Shown here: one piece after another, positions 36,201 through 38,879 of the stretch
Layout: every line of letters starts with the position of its first letter
How positions within the stretch are numbered: position 1 is the first letter of the stretch
Source: Pseudoips prasinana
Lineage: Eukaryota; Arthropoda; Insecta; Lepidoptera; Nolidae
Assembly: GCA_951640165.1 (NCBI GenBank)
Contig: OX621250.1
Coordinates: forward strand, 15,773,501-15,837,500
Length of the DNA stretch: 64,000 nucleotides
Direction: 5' to 3'
Translations under genes and position numbers: made by a program
Notes under the pieces: model-generated
Databases searched by the model: none
Seen by the model: only the letters and a program-made list of their open reading frames with translations
What the model was told of the DNA's origin: nothing

Positions 36201-38233
36201 ACCATAATTCGTTATATTCTGAGCGTCGCTGTGCTTCGGAGGGCTTGTGAATCTGGTAGTCCCGGTTGTAGCCATAGTCAGCCGCTTACTGGGTGGCTTG
36301 AAAAACTGACACTAGGGTAATCACTACCCATACTATAAGTAAGTGAGCCCTAACGGCCTATGCAGACCACGTTTTTTAAGCGCTCTAAATTGATCCTCGG
36401 TGCTTTTGCAGCTGGCTTCTCTAGTTGCAATTCTCTTGTTTTATGAGGCTATAGCCTCTTTACATAATTCTGTCTCCCTCCTTGCTTTGGAGGGAAGTGG
36501 AACAATTCATTTTCTAACTCCTCCGTTTAATTATTTCTGATTAAATTCGTTGCGGGATCCAAGACAGTTAAAGCGATTCCCCGGGACATGCCTGAGCTTC
36601 ACTGCTCAGAGTCATTTCATTATGTGCCACTGTTGATCCTGGCTTACAGGAGCTGCAGTGGTGGGTAAGAGAGAGGGACTAGTCCCTACTATTAAAAAAA
36701 AAAGCGCGCCGTTGACGCGCGTTTGTAGCGATACATACGCGCGTTAGCATCGCGTTTGTGTCGATACAAACAAAAAAAGACTGCTCTGTAGGATAAAAGC
36801 GCGTCCATGTGTCGACGGCGTGCATAGGCCCCAAGACTTTGATCGTATTCACCAGGTCACCGTCTCATCCACGACATCTACAAGCAAATAGCGGACGTGA
36901 AAGTGAGCGACCGCTCGCTGGTCTGGAACAGCGACCTGATCGAGACGCTGGAGCTGCAGAACCTGCTCATCAACTCGGTGCAGATCGTGGAGGGCGCGCT
37001 GCACCGCGAGGAGTCGCGCGGCGCGCACGCGCGCGAGGACTTCAAGACGCGCCGCGACGAGCTGGACTACGCCAAGCCGCTCGAGGGACAGGTACGGCTT
37101 CACACGCGATTTGCATGCCCGTACACCATCTACTTCTTAACTTATTTATTTATTTAATCTACTAAACATTATCATGACAGGTTTTGTACCCAATGCGATA
37201 ATGCGAACAATATTACAAATTATTACTAAGTAAATCCAAAGTCACCCTCACGAATTCCCCCAATGAACAATTAAAAATGTCCACTCTTTGTGAGGCGCTG
37301 TTTATTACTCGTAAGCCTCTTGCCACCGGTGCGAATTTACCAATGTTAGTACGCGCCACCGATACGTCAAAAAGCCGTGCCCTCGGCGCCTGCCGCAACC
37401 TGATGTATGGAACGAGCAGCCTCATTGAGTCTAGTATACTAAGATTACTTTGTTTATTATCACATGGTGTGTTCTAAACCCCCTTCAGTATGAGTACCAA
37501 GTTGGGTTTGACTCACTCCAAATAGGAGTAGTTAAGTTTGGTAACAATTCTAGACTTATACCTAGTATTAAACTCAAAGACAATTGGACTATGCCACCAT
37601 AAGTGTATATATAAATTCGCTTTTTTTCTTCTTTAACACTTATTAAGAGTTTATGGCCAAACCATAAATTCTGTATGGTCTGAGATATTATATATAGAAA
37701 CTTCCCTCTACATAGACTGTTGAATGAGCGTCCTTTATTAGGTACCAATATTTTTCCAAAGACTAGATACCATATTGAAAAGGGTATTATTTTCTTCGTT
37801 GGGTCGGACGTTGTTTACTTAGTGGTGTAAAAATATTTATATATTATCAAATTTCTTTCATCGTTAAATATCAAATTTATTTTGGTTATTGCAGTTTTGA
37901 TGTATAATAAGCTAGTCTCTAATATTCTCGATTTCTAATACAATCCAATTTAACTACGATTTTTATTCACTTAAATATCTTATTAATAACTAACTACTAA
38001 TTTTATATAAATAATGAATGGTAAAAATGGAAAAACCAGTTGTTTCATTACTCAAATAATATTGAATTATTGTCCAGACCAAACTGCCGTTCGAGAAACA
38101 CTGGAGGAAACACACCCTAGCTAATACGAACATTGAGACCGGCGAGACCAAGCTCTCCTACAGACCTGTCATCGACAAGACCCTCGACCAGCAGGAGTGC
38201 AAGACCGTGCCGCCCGTCATCAGGACCTATTAG
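156..38233 (+). CDS. SdhA: Succinate dehydrogenase flavoprotein subunit, 10 exons, 5' end outside window
   Basis: Encodes the FAD-containing catalytic subunit of complex II, which oxidises succinate to fumarate on the matrix side of the inner mitochondrial membrane and passes electrons to the iron-sulfur subunit. Exons 156-229, 7403-7578, 14008-14160, 18955-19112, 22855-23019, 27575-27774, 31152-31349, 35574-35718, 36856-37091 and 38078-38233 join in one frame to 552 residues and a TAG stop. Every intron is GT...AG with matching phase. The family motifs are present in order: [90 protein letters not shown] and HWRKHTL. The presequence and the histidine that binds FAD covalently are encoded upstream of base 1. 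Introns of up to 7 kb are filled with transposons. The identification rests on motif recognition across the whole length, not on a database search. Confidence 0.98.
230..900. other. Intron sequence without recognised features
   Basis: AT-rich SdhA intron. Apart from a run of A at 660-672, no repeat or reading frame was recognised. Confidence 0.6.
912..1063 (+). repeat. Degraded tRNA-derived SINE (family A)
   Basis: Resembles the better copies at 14311 and 21807: 'gcctca.catgtgtcttgggtt.ga' at the B-box end, then the 'ggacatatttgtgt' and 'gtttgtaaagtactc..acacagagatta' tail. The A-box half is missing. Confidence 0.5.
1940..2045 (+). repeat. Partial tRNA-derived SINE (family A)
   Basis: Contains a B-box-like GGTTCGAACCC followed by 'tgcacaacaa' and 'gtgtgacccatatacag.tgttctg', as in the other family A copies. 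It stops where the hairpin element at 2047 begins, so that element may have inserted into or next to it. Confidence 0.5.
2047..2138. mobile_element. Hairpin MITE
   Basis: Near-perfect inverted repeat: 'aaaatgaccaggc.tg.cagt' and 'ttgctaaaa...gccttgta' on the left pair with 'tacaaggtttgttttagcaa' and the 'gcctggtcatttt' end on the right, leaving a short loop. It has no coding capacity and is a typical non-autonomous DNA transposon. Confidence 0.75.
2899..4557. mobile_element. Large foldback element with AGGGTTCCGTA ends
   Basis: Starts 'ctttttagggttccgtagc' and ends with its inverse at 4557. The arms (about 2899-3440 and 4055-4557) match each other in inverted order, including the 'gtctgtctgtc.gtccgtatgtcacagccac', 'ttgcgcgagagacacttcc' and 'gcgtcataaatcgtaaaccg' stretches, with scattered mismatches and small indels. 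The AGGGTTCCGTA repeat is very common in Lepidoptera. The 600 bp loop is not repeated and holds a broken open reading frame on the minus strand (3660-3835). Confidence 0.8.
3660..3835 (-). pseudogene. Broken recombinase-like N-terminal fragment in foldback loop
   Basis: Read on the minus strand from an ATG at 3835, the frame gives [17 protein letters not shown]... then shifts once to give [17 protein letters not shown] and, after an in-frame TGA where Trp is expected, [14 protein letters not shown]. The pattern LP-x-KS-x-x-x-Y-x-x-x-Y-x-x-F resembles the N-terminal SAM-like domain of tyrosine-recombinase-related proteins of insect transposons. The rest of the protein is absent. The assignment is by pattern and tentative. 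Confidence 0.45.
5170..5500 (-). repeat. Dispersed repeat R1 (GCCCCGCGGTTTTACCCGCG type)
   Basis: The same sequence as at 18599, 24091, 29125 and 57371, here inverted: it opens with 'ataataaaatcgtaggaaag' and closes with the 'acgcgggtgaaaccggggg' and 'cacagctagta' end. It includes a short local duplication around 'gagtttagcccggctaaactc'. All copies share length and ends, so it is a mobile element, family not named here. Confidence 0.8.
5510..5660 (+). repeat. Dispersed repeat R3
   Basis: Shares 'cgccacg.ttggc.at.gcagtatgatgg' and 'ccctacgggatgagatggg' with 22270-22410 and 22670-22790. Confidence 0.6.
5661..6540. other. Intron sequence without recognised features
   Basis: AT-rich SdhA intron with no open frame over about 60 codons and no repeat seen. 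Confidence 0.5.
6545..6800 (+). repeat. Possible tRNA-derived SINE
   Basis: Contains an A-box-like 'gatggtctagcggtagcg' at its start, followed by a low-complexity-free 250 bp body of higher GC than its flanks. No second copy occurs in the window, so the call is tentative. Confidence 0.35.
6955..7170 (+). repeat. tRNA-derived SINE (family C)
   Basis: Begins 'ttggtctagtggctagtgac' (A box), continues 'atcttggtgtgatgagcacg' and ends 'ccatagtacaggctctgtct' plus 'gatgtccca'. The same family is split at 23417-23880 and inverted at 16877. Confidence 0.7.
7403..7578 (+). CDS. SdhA: SdhA exon
   Basis: The acceptor is TTTTAG and the donor is GACAG/gtatgt; the exon enters in phase 0 and leaves in phase 2. 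It encodes [20 protein letters not shown] and on to [14 protein letters not shown], a segment close to invariant in eukaryotic SdhA. The remnant of a LINE lies only about 15 bases past the donor. Confidence 0.97.
7591..8155 (-). pseudogene. RTE-like LINE reverse transcriptase, C-terminal remnant
   Basis: Two minus-strand frames join across a frameshift near 7915: [20 protein letters not shown]...[20 protein letters not shown], then [29 protein letters not shown] and [17 protein letters not shown]. These are the familiar C-terminal motifs (GSESW, RDRIRN, MLRWFGH, GRGRPR, VVSAYP) of insect endonuclease-reverse transcriptases of the RTE type. Only the region after the polymerase survives, the usual 5' truncation of LINEs. 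It inserted just past an SdhA donor site, in antisense. Confidence 0.85.
8245..8330 (+). repeat. LINE tail fragment
   Basis: Shares 'tatgacatggcaaccttcaa' and 'gaatcaaat.a.tgc.gaa' with the LINE end at 27876-28250. Confidence 0.5.
8737..8799. mobile_element. Short hairpin MITE flanked by a 17 bp direct repeat
   Basis: 'tgtctttcgttgacatgctc' and 'gcagtgt' pair with 'acactgcgagcatgttaacg' and 'aaagaca' around a loop of about nine bases. The 17 bases on each side (8719-8735 and 8799-8815) match with one difference. Confidence 0.65.
8830..9350. other. Intron sequence without recognised features
   Basis: AT-rich SdhA intron; no repeat or coding signal recognised. Confidence 0.5.
9352..9856. repeat. 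Left terminal inverted repeat of DD41D transposon
   Basis: Inverse of 11322-11831; shared blocks include 'taagtcgacctagatccttt', 'cagttcactgaactgactgg' and 'ctatccaacaaggtataaca'. It contains the palindrome 'cagttcactgaactg'. Confidence 0.85.
9942..11033 (-). CDS. DD41D transposase, apparently intact
   Basis: A 363-residue protein from the Met at 11033 ([12 protein letters not shown], the usual start of this group); the frame stays open 16 codons further upstream. An N-terminal helix-turn-helix region ([10 protein letters not shown]... [20 protein letters not shown]) is followed by GRPRV, which resembles the GRP linker of mariner-like enzymes, and then the DDE domain: [20 protein letters not shown] and [16 protein letters not shown]. 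Forty-one residues separate the last two catalytic Asp, which makes this DD41D. There is no stop or frameshift, so the enzyme could be functional. It would cut and paste its own element by binding the long inverted repeats. Confidence 0.92.
   Translation of the reverse strand: MTTYTNEEYADILICYGYCNCVSARARDEYISRYPGRRVPDVSVFDGVYRRLRETGSVSRRRTDLGRPRVNDDDEEQDNEIVRRFRLDPTTSTNIVARELGLSQWKVWFTVNTAGLYPYHYTPVHTIEEGDPVRRLDFCRFMLNADLEDPSFFKKILWTDESKFDKDGITNYHNVHYWAPKVQRNPNKKWPKASQIRFSLNVWMGIISNHLIGPYFLPDNLNGEHYENFLREDLSDLLDDVPLYLIRDMWFQHDGCPAHYRRSVREWLDTNYPNKWIGRGGPIPWPARSPDLTPMDFYVWGHMKSLVYNEPNPITSVGVLRQRIIDAANEIRRGLTTGVVKSGLRHRMRICVRNRGGHVEHES
11322..11831. repeat. Right terminal inverted repeat of DD41D transposon
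   Basis: Inverse of the left arm at 9352-9856; ends 'cttaacctgtaaccctgtat' just before a TA-rich flank. It differs from the left arm by scattered point changes. Confidence 0.85.
11940..13003 (+). repeat. AGGGTTCCGTA repeat, second copy
   Basis: Begins 'gtgcgagtctgactcgcaca' with 'gagggttccgta' and ends 'agggttccgtcttttccttt' with 'ggacatacggagccctaaaaa'. The terminal motifs are those of the foldback at 2899-4557, but the interior differs. It is probably a related non-autonomous element with degraded middle. Confidence 0.6.
12554..12590. repeat. Perfect short palindrome
   Basis: Two 16-base arms (cctagatagataacac and its inverse) with a five-base loop. It lies inside the repeat at 11940-13003; no protein role is visible. 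Confidence 0.7.
13270..13460 (+). repeat. Imperfect tandem duplication of about 100 bp
   Basis: 'cccccttgagtgaatcccct...gaaaactgga.a.tta.gta' is followed by 'ctcccttgagaaaattcctt...gaatactggacattaatgta', with the same spacing to 'ccagaaagtcccctt' and 'ctggaaatacccctt'. Confidence 0.6.
13461..14000. other. Intron sequence without recognised features
   Basis: Includes an open frame of 93 codons at 13496-13777 with no recognisable motif; judged not coding. Confidence 0.5.
14008..14160 (+). CDS. SdhA: SdhA exon
   Basis: The acceptor is TCACCAG and the donor is CACAG/gtatgt (phase 2 in and out). It encodes (R)[20 protein letters not shown] and ends EDGSLH(R), the segment leading back into the FAD domain. 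The reading frame is open through both borders, so the borders are set by splice signals and family alignment. Confidence 0.96.
14311..14513 (+). repeat. tRNA-derived SINE (family A)
   Basis: Starts 'ctgcacgtgtagtgcagtgg' (A box), has B box GGTTCAAACCC, then 'ggataactatttgtgtggcc', 'gttctgagtctgaatgta' and ends 'gtgttgtcaataaaaaaga'. It is the same layout as 21807-22017. Confidence 0.8.
14785..14885 (+). repeat. LINE 3' tail fragment
   Basis: 'aaaggccgccaacgcacccg' to 'gtgatccacttgctcgtttg' matches the end of the LINE at 28100-28200. Confidence 0.65.
14897..15385 (+). repeat. 125 bp direct repeat bracketing a SINE
   Basis: 14897-15023 and 15262-15385 are near copies ('agtttacgagaac.caagtt' 'caattcttcatttattttaa' 'gtttcgatca.ttacggtatta'). 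Between them lies the SINE at 15030-15262. See findings. Confidence 0.7.
15030..15262 (+). repeat. tRNA-derived SINE (family B)
   Basis: 'gacgggccaattggcgtggt' opens the copy, followed by 'ttagacgctcacctttcacg' region, 'gtgtgcatgaacatgtctgt', 'atatcagttatctggtttcc' and 'tgtcccaggatattatta'. The B box is degraded. Confidence 0.75.
15845..15894. repeat. Long AT-rich palindrome
   Basis: 'ccgcttttttcgtttaccct' pairs with 'agggtaaatgaaaaaagcgg' around a ten-base centre; the motif 'tagg.t.aatgaaaaaa.gcgg' recurs at 15903-15925 and 16193-16215. Confidence 0.65.
16076..16185 (+). repeat. SINE family A tail
   Basis: 'tgatctgagtctttatgtaa', 'gtccgtctattatatgttag' and 'ccccaatgcgggtgttgtct' match the 3' half of family A. 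It separates two copies of the 'aatgaaaaaaaggcggaat' motif, so it probably inserted there. Confidence 0.6.
16255..16385 (+). repeat. Dispersed repeat end (TTTATAATATTAGTA type)
   Basis: 'aaatggttcagccgtttttg' 'cgtgattgagtgacaaacat' and the terminal 'aaatttataatattagta' are typical of the 3' end of a lepidopteran retroelement; the assignment is from general knowledge. Confidence 0.45.
16648..17175 (+). repeat. SINE family B copy split by another SINE
   Basis: The left part 16648-16797 runs 'gttggcgtggttggtaaatg' to 'gatttctatagtaca'; the right part about 17105-17175 runs 'cgtacaagctctgtgtaatt' to 'ccaaggatattatta'. The break falls at the same place in the family consensus, inside '.tagtacaagctc'. 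The gap holds an inverted family C SINE. Confidence 0.65.
16877..17069 (-). repeat. tRNA-derived SINE (family C) nested in family B
   Basis: On the minus strand it has an A-box-like 'gtagcctagttggtagtgct' and B box GGTTCGATCCC, then 'gtgtgatgagcacg' and the 'tagtacaagctttgcttag' end. Confidence 0.65.
17176..17960. other. Intron sequence without recognised features
   Basis: AT-rich; a 73-codon open frame at 17623 has no motif and is not judged coding. Confidence 0.5.
18011..18275 (-). repeat. tRNA-derived SINE (family B/C), with a second tail copy upstream
   Basis: Inverted: 'cattattcacacacggctat', 'ggaaaccagataactgatat', 'gctcatcacacaatgatttg' and a B box (GGTTCGAACCC, inverse) at about 18250. 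A second tail, 'gcagagcctgtactatggca', lies just before it at 17968-18010, suggesting two insertions or a duplication. Confidence 0.65.
18599..18906 (+). repeat. Dispersed repeat R1
   Basis: 'tactagctgtgccccgcggt' to 'ttattatatgtatagat'; full-length compared with 29125 and 57371. It ends about 50 bases before the acceptor of an SdhA exon. Confidence 0.85.
18955..19112 (+). CDS. SdhA: SdhA exon with QFHPTG active-site histidine
   Basis: The acceptor is TTGTCCTAG and the donor is CTG/gtaagt (phase 2 in, phase 1 out). It encodes (R)[18 protein letters not shown], then [13 protein letters not shown] and FVQFHPTG. The histidine of QFHPTG is a substrate-binding residue in the family. The triplet after ATGG is Thr-Gly-Arg where most animal enzymes I know read Tyr-Gly-Arg (see findings). 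A dispersed repeat ends about 50 bases upstream of the acceptor. Confidence 0.96.
19290..19575 (+). repeat. Dispersed repeat R2 with a palindromic start
   Basis: 'cccggtacgtgcttcgctac' to 'atatatagatagatagatag', matching 23537-23811. At the left end 'gcgaagcacgtaccggg' is the inverse of 'cccggtacgtgcttcgc', forming a hairpin at 19316-19355. Confidence 0.75.
19580..21050. other. Intron sequence without recognised features
   Basis: No repeat shared with the rest of the window and no convincing coding signal; a 77-codon open frame at 19645 is unremarkable. Confidence 0.5.
21053..21262 (+). repeat. tRNA-derived SINE (family B), 5' truncated
   Basis: B box 'gggttcgatacc', then 'aggacagatatttgtgtgca', 'atatcagttatctggtttct' and 'aatgtcccaggatattatta'. 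Confidence 0.7.
21807..22017 (+). repeat. tRNA-derived SINE (family A), best copy
   Basis: A box 'gtggcgcagcggctaaga', B box 'gggtccgagttcc', then 'ggacaactatttgtgggacc', 'gttctgagtctggatgtaat', 'accccgcgacaaagggatca' and a terminal A run. This copy defines the family in this window (others at 912, 1940, 14311, 16076, 29581, 41774). Confidence 0.85.
22200..22420 (+). repeat. Dispersed repeat R3
   Basis: 'catagtcgccacgcttggta' to 'cacgggatgagatggggtga'; a further copy is at 22660-22800 and another at 5510. Confidence 0.65.
22660..22800 (+). repeat. Dispersed repeat R3, second local copy
   Basis: 'catattcgccacgcttggta' to 'gataatccctcgggacgag' repeats 22275-22385. It ends just upstream of an SdhA acceptor. 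Confidence 0.65.
22855..23019 (+). CDS. SdhA: SdhA exon with catalytic arginine segment
   Basis: The acceptor is TTCCTTAG and the donor is GAAG/gtaagg (phase 1 in and out). It encodes (G)[20 protein letters not shown] followed by [20 protein letters not shown] and ends MTVEIMEG. The Arg in LASRDVVSR corresponds to the proton-shuttling active-site arginine of the family. Confidence 0.97.
23040..23345 (+). repeat. LINE 3' UTR-like repeat
   Basis: Matches 28335-28640 over its length ('atagacagaaccatt', 'catacaat..gtacctaaat', 'acaaacatgttctgactatt' and 'gtctacgtgaataaaaac'). At 28335 the same sequence follows LINE code, so here it is likely a 5'-truncated LINE insertion starting about 20 bases after an SdhA donor. 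Confidence 0.65.
23417..23880 (+). repeat. SINE family C copy split by repeat R2
   Basis: 23417-23536 ('ggcctgttggtctactgatt', 'tgtgtgatgagcacgattat') and 23812-23880 ('ccagttgtttatttgccata', 'gtacaggctctgtctag') are the two halves of a copy like that at 6955. R2 lies between. Confidence 0.75.
23537..23811 (+). mobile_element. Repeat R2 inserted in a SINE
   Basis: Starts 'tagcggcccggtacgtgctt' and ends 'tatatatatagata'; the same ends as 19333-19575. The insertion into a SINE shows that R2 is (or was) mobile. Confidence 0.75.
24091..24417 (+). repeat. Dispersed repeat R1
   Basis: 'actagctgtgccccgcggtt' to 'ttattatatgtatagata', with a short internal duplication of 'gttttgactttcctacctt' near the 3' end. 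Confidence 0.85.
24430..25390. other. Intron sequence without recognised features
   Basis: AT-rich. One phrase ('ggctgtttagtttgcgttat') occurs twice (25127 and 25309) about 180 bases apart; nothing else is seen. Confidence 0.5.
25397..25467. repeat. Hairpin made of an inverted SINE end
   Basis: 'cagtgccatctagcccaa' pairs with 'ttgggctaggtggcactg'. The arms resemble the family B/C 3' end ('ccaaactaagcaaagc'). Confidence 0.6.
25880..26165 (+). repeat. Dispersed repeat (GCGGCCATCTT type)
   Basis: Holds 'gcggccatcttagaccgatt', 'aaatcggttcatccgttcga' and 'acagccagacacacacatac', phrases seen widely in lepidopteran repeats. There is one copy in this window. Confidence 0.5.
26573..26811. mobile_element. 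MITE with GTAGGGTTTCCATC ends
   Basis: 'gtagggtttccatc' at the left end and the near inverse 'gatgggaaccctac' at the right end, with paired subterminal sequence ('cctattttaga' against 'ccaaattttaga'). No coding sequence. Confidence 0.6.
27047..27115 (-). repeat. SINE family B/C tail
   Basis: 'ctcaaactaagcaaagcttg' and 'ttctattgtatattagacaa' match the inverted 3' end of the family. Confidence 0.55.
27211..27366. mobile_element. Small element with AACCCCCGAC inverted ends
   Basis: 'ttaacccccgac' and its inverse 'gtcgggggtt' bound a 150 bp non-coding unit containing 'gtctgtctgtgtgtcgtt'. It is like a common lepidopteran repeat. Confidence 0.6.
27417..27507 (+). repeat. SINE family B tail
   Basis: 'atcagttatctggtttccat' to 'gtcccaggatattaatta'. 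Confidence 0.65.
27575..27774 (+). CDS. SdhA: SdhA exon with HYNMGG
   Basis: The acceptor is ATGTTAG and the donor is GAGAG/gtaagg (phase 1 in, phase 0 out). It encodes [40 protein letters not shown] and [18 protein letters not shown]. The histidine of HYNMGG is a substrate-binding residue. The exon is far richer in G and C than the intron on either side. Confidence 0.97.
27876..28250 (+). pseudogene. LINE reverse-transcriptase C-terminal remnant
   Basis: An 83-codon frame encodes [40 protein letters not shown] and [19 protein letters not shown]. The pattern R-x-x-F-x-x-R-T-x-x-x-W-N-x-L...F-P-x-x-Y-D-x-x-x-F-K is the usual C terminus of a group of lepidopteran non-LTR elements. The rest of the enzyme is lost. 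It starts 100 bases after an SdhA donor, in sense orientation. Confidence 0.75.
28335..28640 (+). repeat. 3' UTR-like repeat of the same LINE
   Basis: Second copy of the repeat at 23040-23345; its position right after the LINE remnant suggests that it is the element's 3' UTR. Confidence 0.6.
29125..29438 (+). repeat. Dispersed repeat R1
   Basis: 'actagctgtgtcccgcagtt' to 'tattatatgtatagatt'. Confidence 0.85.
29581..29745 (+). repeat. tRNA-derived SINE (family A)
   Basis: 'tgcacgtgtgccgcagcagt' and B box GGTTCGAATCC; the tail is shortened. Confidence 0.7.
29750..30420. other. Intron sequence without recognised features
   Basis: No repeat or coding signal recognised. Confidence 0.5.
30421..30525 (+). 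repeat. AT minisatellite of about 20 bp units
   Basis: About five units of 'ataatttatataaatatat' in tandem. It runs straight into the palindrome at 30522. Confidence 0.85.
30522..30563. repeat. Palindrome at the end of the AT minisatellite
   Basis: 'aaatagcgc.taatctcga' pairs with 'tagagatta..gcgctattt'. Confidence 0.65.
31152..31349 (+). CDS. SdhA: SdhA exon with [10 protein letters not shown]
   Basis: The acceptor is TTTTGTCGTAG and the donor is GGAC/gtaagt (phase 0 in and out). It encodes [40 protein letters not shown] and ends with APLKD. The Arg of GANRLGANS contacts substrate, and the following glycine-rich run contacts FAD in family members. The codons are strikingly rich in third-position G and C, unlike the AT-rich introns. 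Confidence 0.97.
31350..32190. other. Intron sequence without recognised features
   Basis: Includes a short (AT)n run at 31678-31697; nothing else was recognised. Confidence 0.5.
32194..32559. mobile_element. Foldback MITE
   Basis: Arms of about 130-160 bp: 'aaagttgaccaatgcgatat', 'acaaggtatttgtaaaacac' and 'ggagtagattactaacat' on the left, with exact or near inverses on the right. The centre (32345-32400) is unpaired. No code. Confidence 0.8.
32970..34251 (+). mobile_element. Complete mariner transposon
   Basis: 1,282 bp between TA dinucleotides (32968-32969 and 34252-34253). The terminal inverted repeats are 25 bp and perfect: 32970-32994 begins 'ggtctttacctatgaaattg' and 34227-34251 is its inverse. 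It holds one intact transposase gene. Length, ends, target site and protein all fit a canonical mariner. It lies in an SdhA intron in the sense orientation. Confidence 0.95.
33157..34176 (+). CDS. Mariner transposase (DD34D), intact
   Basis: 339 residues from the Met of [12 protein letters not shown]; the frame is open 13 codons further upstream but the family starts here. N-terminal paired-like helix-turn-helix domains are followed by the linker WVPHEL, then the catalytic domain: [20 protein letters not shown] and [13 protein letters not shown]. There are exactly 34 residues between the last two Asp, as in mariner. No stop or frameshift. The enzyme binds the 25 bp ends and moves the element by cut and paste into TA. 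The ends, target duplication and catalytic triad all look competent, which suggests a young copy. Confidence 0.96.
   Translation: MDTLKIRVIMEYEYRRGSNAAQAARNINDVYGANTTNQRTTCYWFARFRSGNFDLKNEPRGRPKTLVDNDELKAVVEADDTQSTAELAAAFDVSVKTILVHLRQIGKVKKLDKWVPHELNDRQREVRVETCLALLNRHTNEGILNRIVTCDEKWILFDNRKRSASWLDPGSAPKQCPKRKLTPRKVMVTVWWSSAGVIHHSFLPNGVSITADVYCEELSTMMEKLAHLQPALVNRSSPLLLHDNARPHTAQQTVSKLQELGLEALRHPPYSPDLAPTDYYFFQNLDNFLAGKKFNTREAVQNAFEEFVASRPADFFKKGINKLPLRWQRCIDCMGDYFD
34260..34970. other. Intron sequence without recognised features
   Basis: AT-rich with no repeat recognised. Confidence 0.5.
34983..35033. repeat. Short hairpin
   Basis: 'ggcttagaag.cagg' pairs with 'cctga.cttctaagcc'; it may be two SINE pieces head to head. 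Confidence 0.45.
35145..35455 (+). repeat. Dispersed repeat R4, first copy
   Basis: 'cctcggtggttttgcagctg', 'gcgggatccaagacagttca' and 'cctgagcctcaccgctcag' are shared, in order, with 36380-36700. It lies just before an SdhA exon. Confidence 0.75.
35574..35718 (+). CDS. SdhA: SdhA exon
   Basis: The acceptor is most likely the TTGCGTAG ending at 35573, giving [20 protein letters not shown], which fits the family pattern (xxGEESxxNLDxxRxADGS). An alternative acceptor a few codons downstream (GGCGAG) would shorten it by four residues. The donor is GAAG/gtcagt (phase 1). The rest reads [20 protein letters not shown] and ends LEEG. It is bracketed by two direct copies of one 310 bp repeat (35145 and 36380). 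Confidence 0.93.
36110..36340 (+). repeat. 5S rRNA-derived SINE-like repeat
   Basis: 'gaggttaagcaaataggttc' and 'gcggtcagtccatagatggg' with 'tgac' resemble the internal control region of 5S rRNA (GTTAAGCAACG...GGTCAGTACTTGGATGGGTGAC). The same layout recurs at 53800-53970. Confidence 0.65.
36380..36700 (+). repeat. Dispersed repeat R4, second copy
   Basis: Direct copy of 35145-35455, on the other side of an SdhA exon. It ends with a short A run and the 'gcgcg' rich segment at 36700-36750. Confidence 0.75.
36856..37091 (+). CDS. SdhA: SdhA exon
   Basis: The acceptor is TTCACCAG and the donor is GACAG/gtacgg (phase 1 in, phase 0 out). It encodes (G)[41 protein letters not shown] and ends KPLEGQ. 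This is the helical region that packs against the iron-sulfur subunit; [10 protein letters not shown] is a signature of the family. It has very high G and C at third positions. Confidence 0.96.
37092..38077. other. Intron sequence without recognised features
   Basis: The last SdhA intron. No repeat recognised; a short inverted pair around 37500-37590 ('ggttt..ctcactccaaatag') is not convincing. Confidence 0.45.
38078..38233 (+). CDS. SdhA: SdhA terminal exon
   Basis: The acceptor is TATTGTCCAG. It encodes [28 protein letters not shown] and ends TVPPVIRTY followed by TAG at 38231-38233. Most animal homologues end VPPxIRSY, so the C terminus is the expected one. A donor-like string (TTAC/gtaagt) sits about 25 bases after the stop and might start a 3' UTR intron; no further code was found. 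Confidence 0.96.
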   Translation, partial: TKLPFEKHWRKHTLANTNIETGETKLSYRPVIDKTLDQQECKTVPPVIRTY

Positions 38234-38439
38234 TTACCGTAACCACCTCACCTTACGTAAGTATACACAAAGGCATTACATAAGTTAACAGGTTCATTTG
38301 ATAAGAAAATCGAATTTATCGGATTCTTGCGTAACCCCATCTCCGGCGCTGAAAATAGGTCCAAAAATTGCGATTGCAACACTTCTATTCTATCTATTTA
38401 TTTTGTGTTATGGATGTTATACCGATGATTTTGTGAGTG

Positions 38440-38545
38440 TCGCTGGATGCGGATAGCGTAAGACCGGCAATTGTGGAGATCTTTGGGGGAGGCCTTTGCC
38501 CAGCAGTGGGCGTTTTTCGGCTGATATGATGAGGATGATGGTGCA
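38440..38545 (+). repeat. RTE-like LINE tail
   Basis: 'gctggatgcggatagcgtaa', 'attgtggagatctttggggg' and 'gccca.cagtgggcgttttt' end in 'ctgatatgatgaggatgatg', as at 58140-58250 and (inverted) 50925-51050. It probably lies in the SdhA 3' UTR or just past it. Confidence 0.7.
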
Positions 38546-38598
38546 CTTATTATTTGTCACTTATACGTACAATGGCGTAAAATACTGTAGACCATAAA

Positions 38599-38604
38599 AA
38601 TAAA
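38599..38604 (+). promoter_or_regulatory. SdhA: Candidate poly(A) signal for SdhA
   Basis: AATAAA lies 366 bases after the SdhA stop; a second AATAAA is at 38870-38875. Between the stop and this site is a LINE tail (38440-38545), which would then be part of the 3' UTR. Which signal is used cannot be told from sequence. Confidence 0.4.
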
Positions 38605-38879
38605 GACTGTTTTAACTAAATTTATCCTAAAATTCTTGAAAATGATCACGAGACATTTTCAAATTTGCTTTAATATTTATATCTTAAGATGTATACACAT
38701 ATTGAAAAGCCACCTTCTATTTCTGTGGAATATCCAATATAGCACCAGAACACGTGGAATACGAACTCTTATCTTTTCCTTGTCCCTTGCTCATTGTCTG
38801 AAAATAGTTTATAATGTTCATTGAAACATCGGACTGAAAGAACGAGCGATTCCTCAAGCAGTCTAGAAAAATAAAACTA

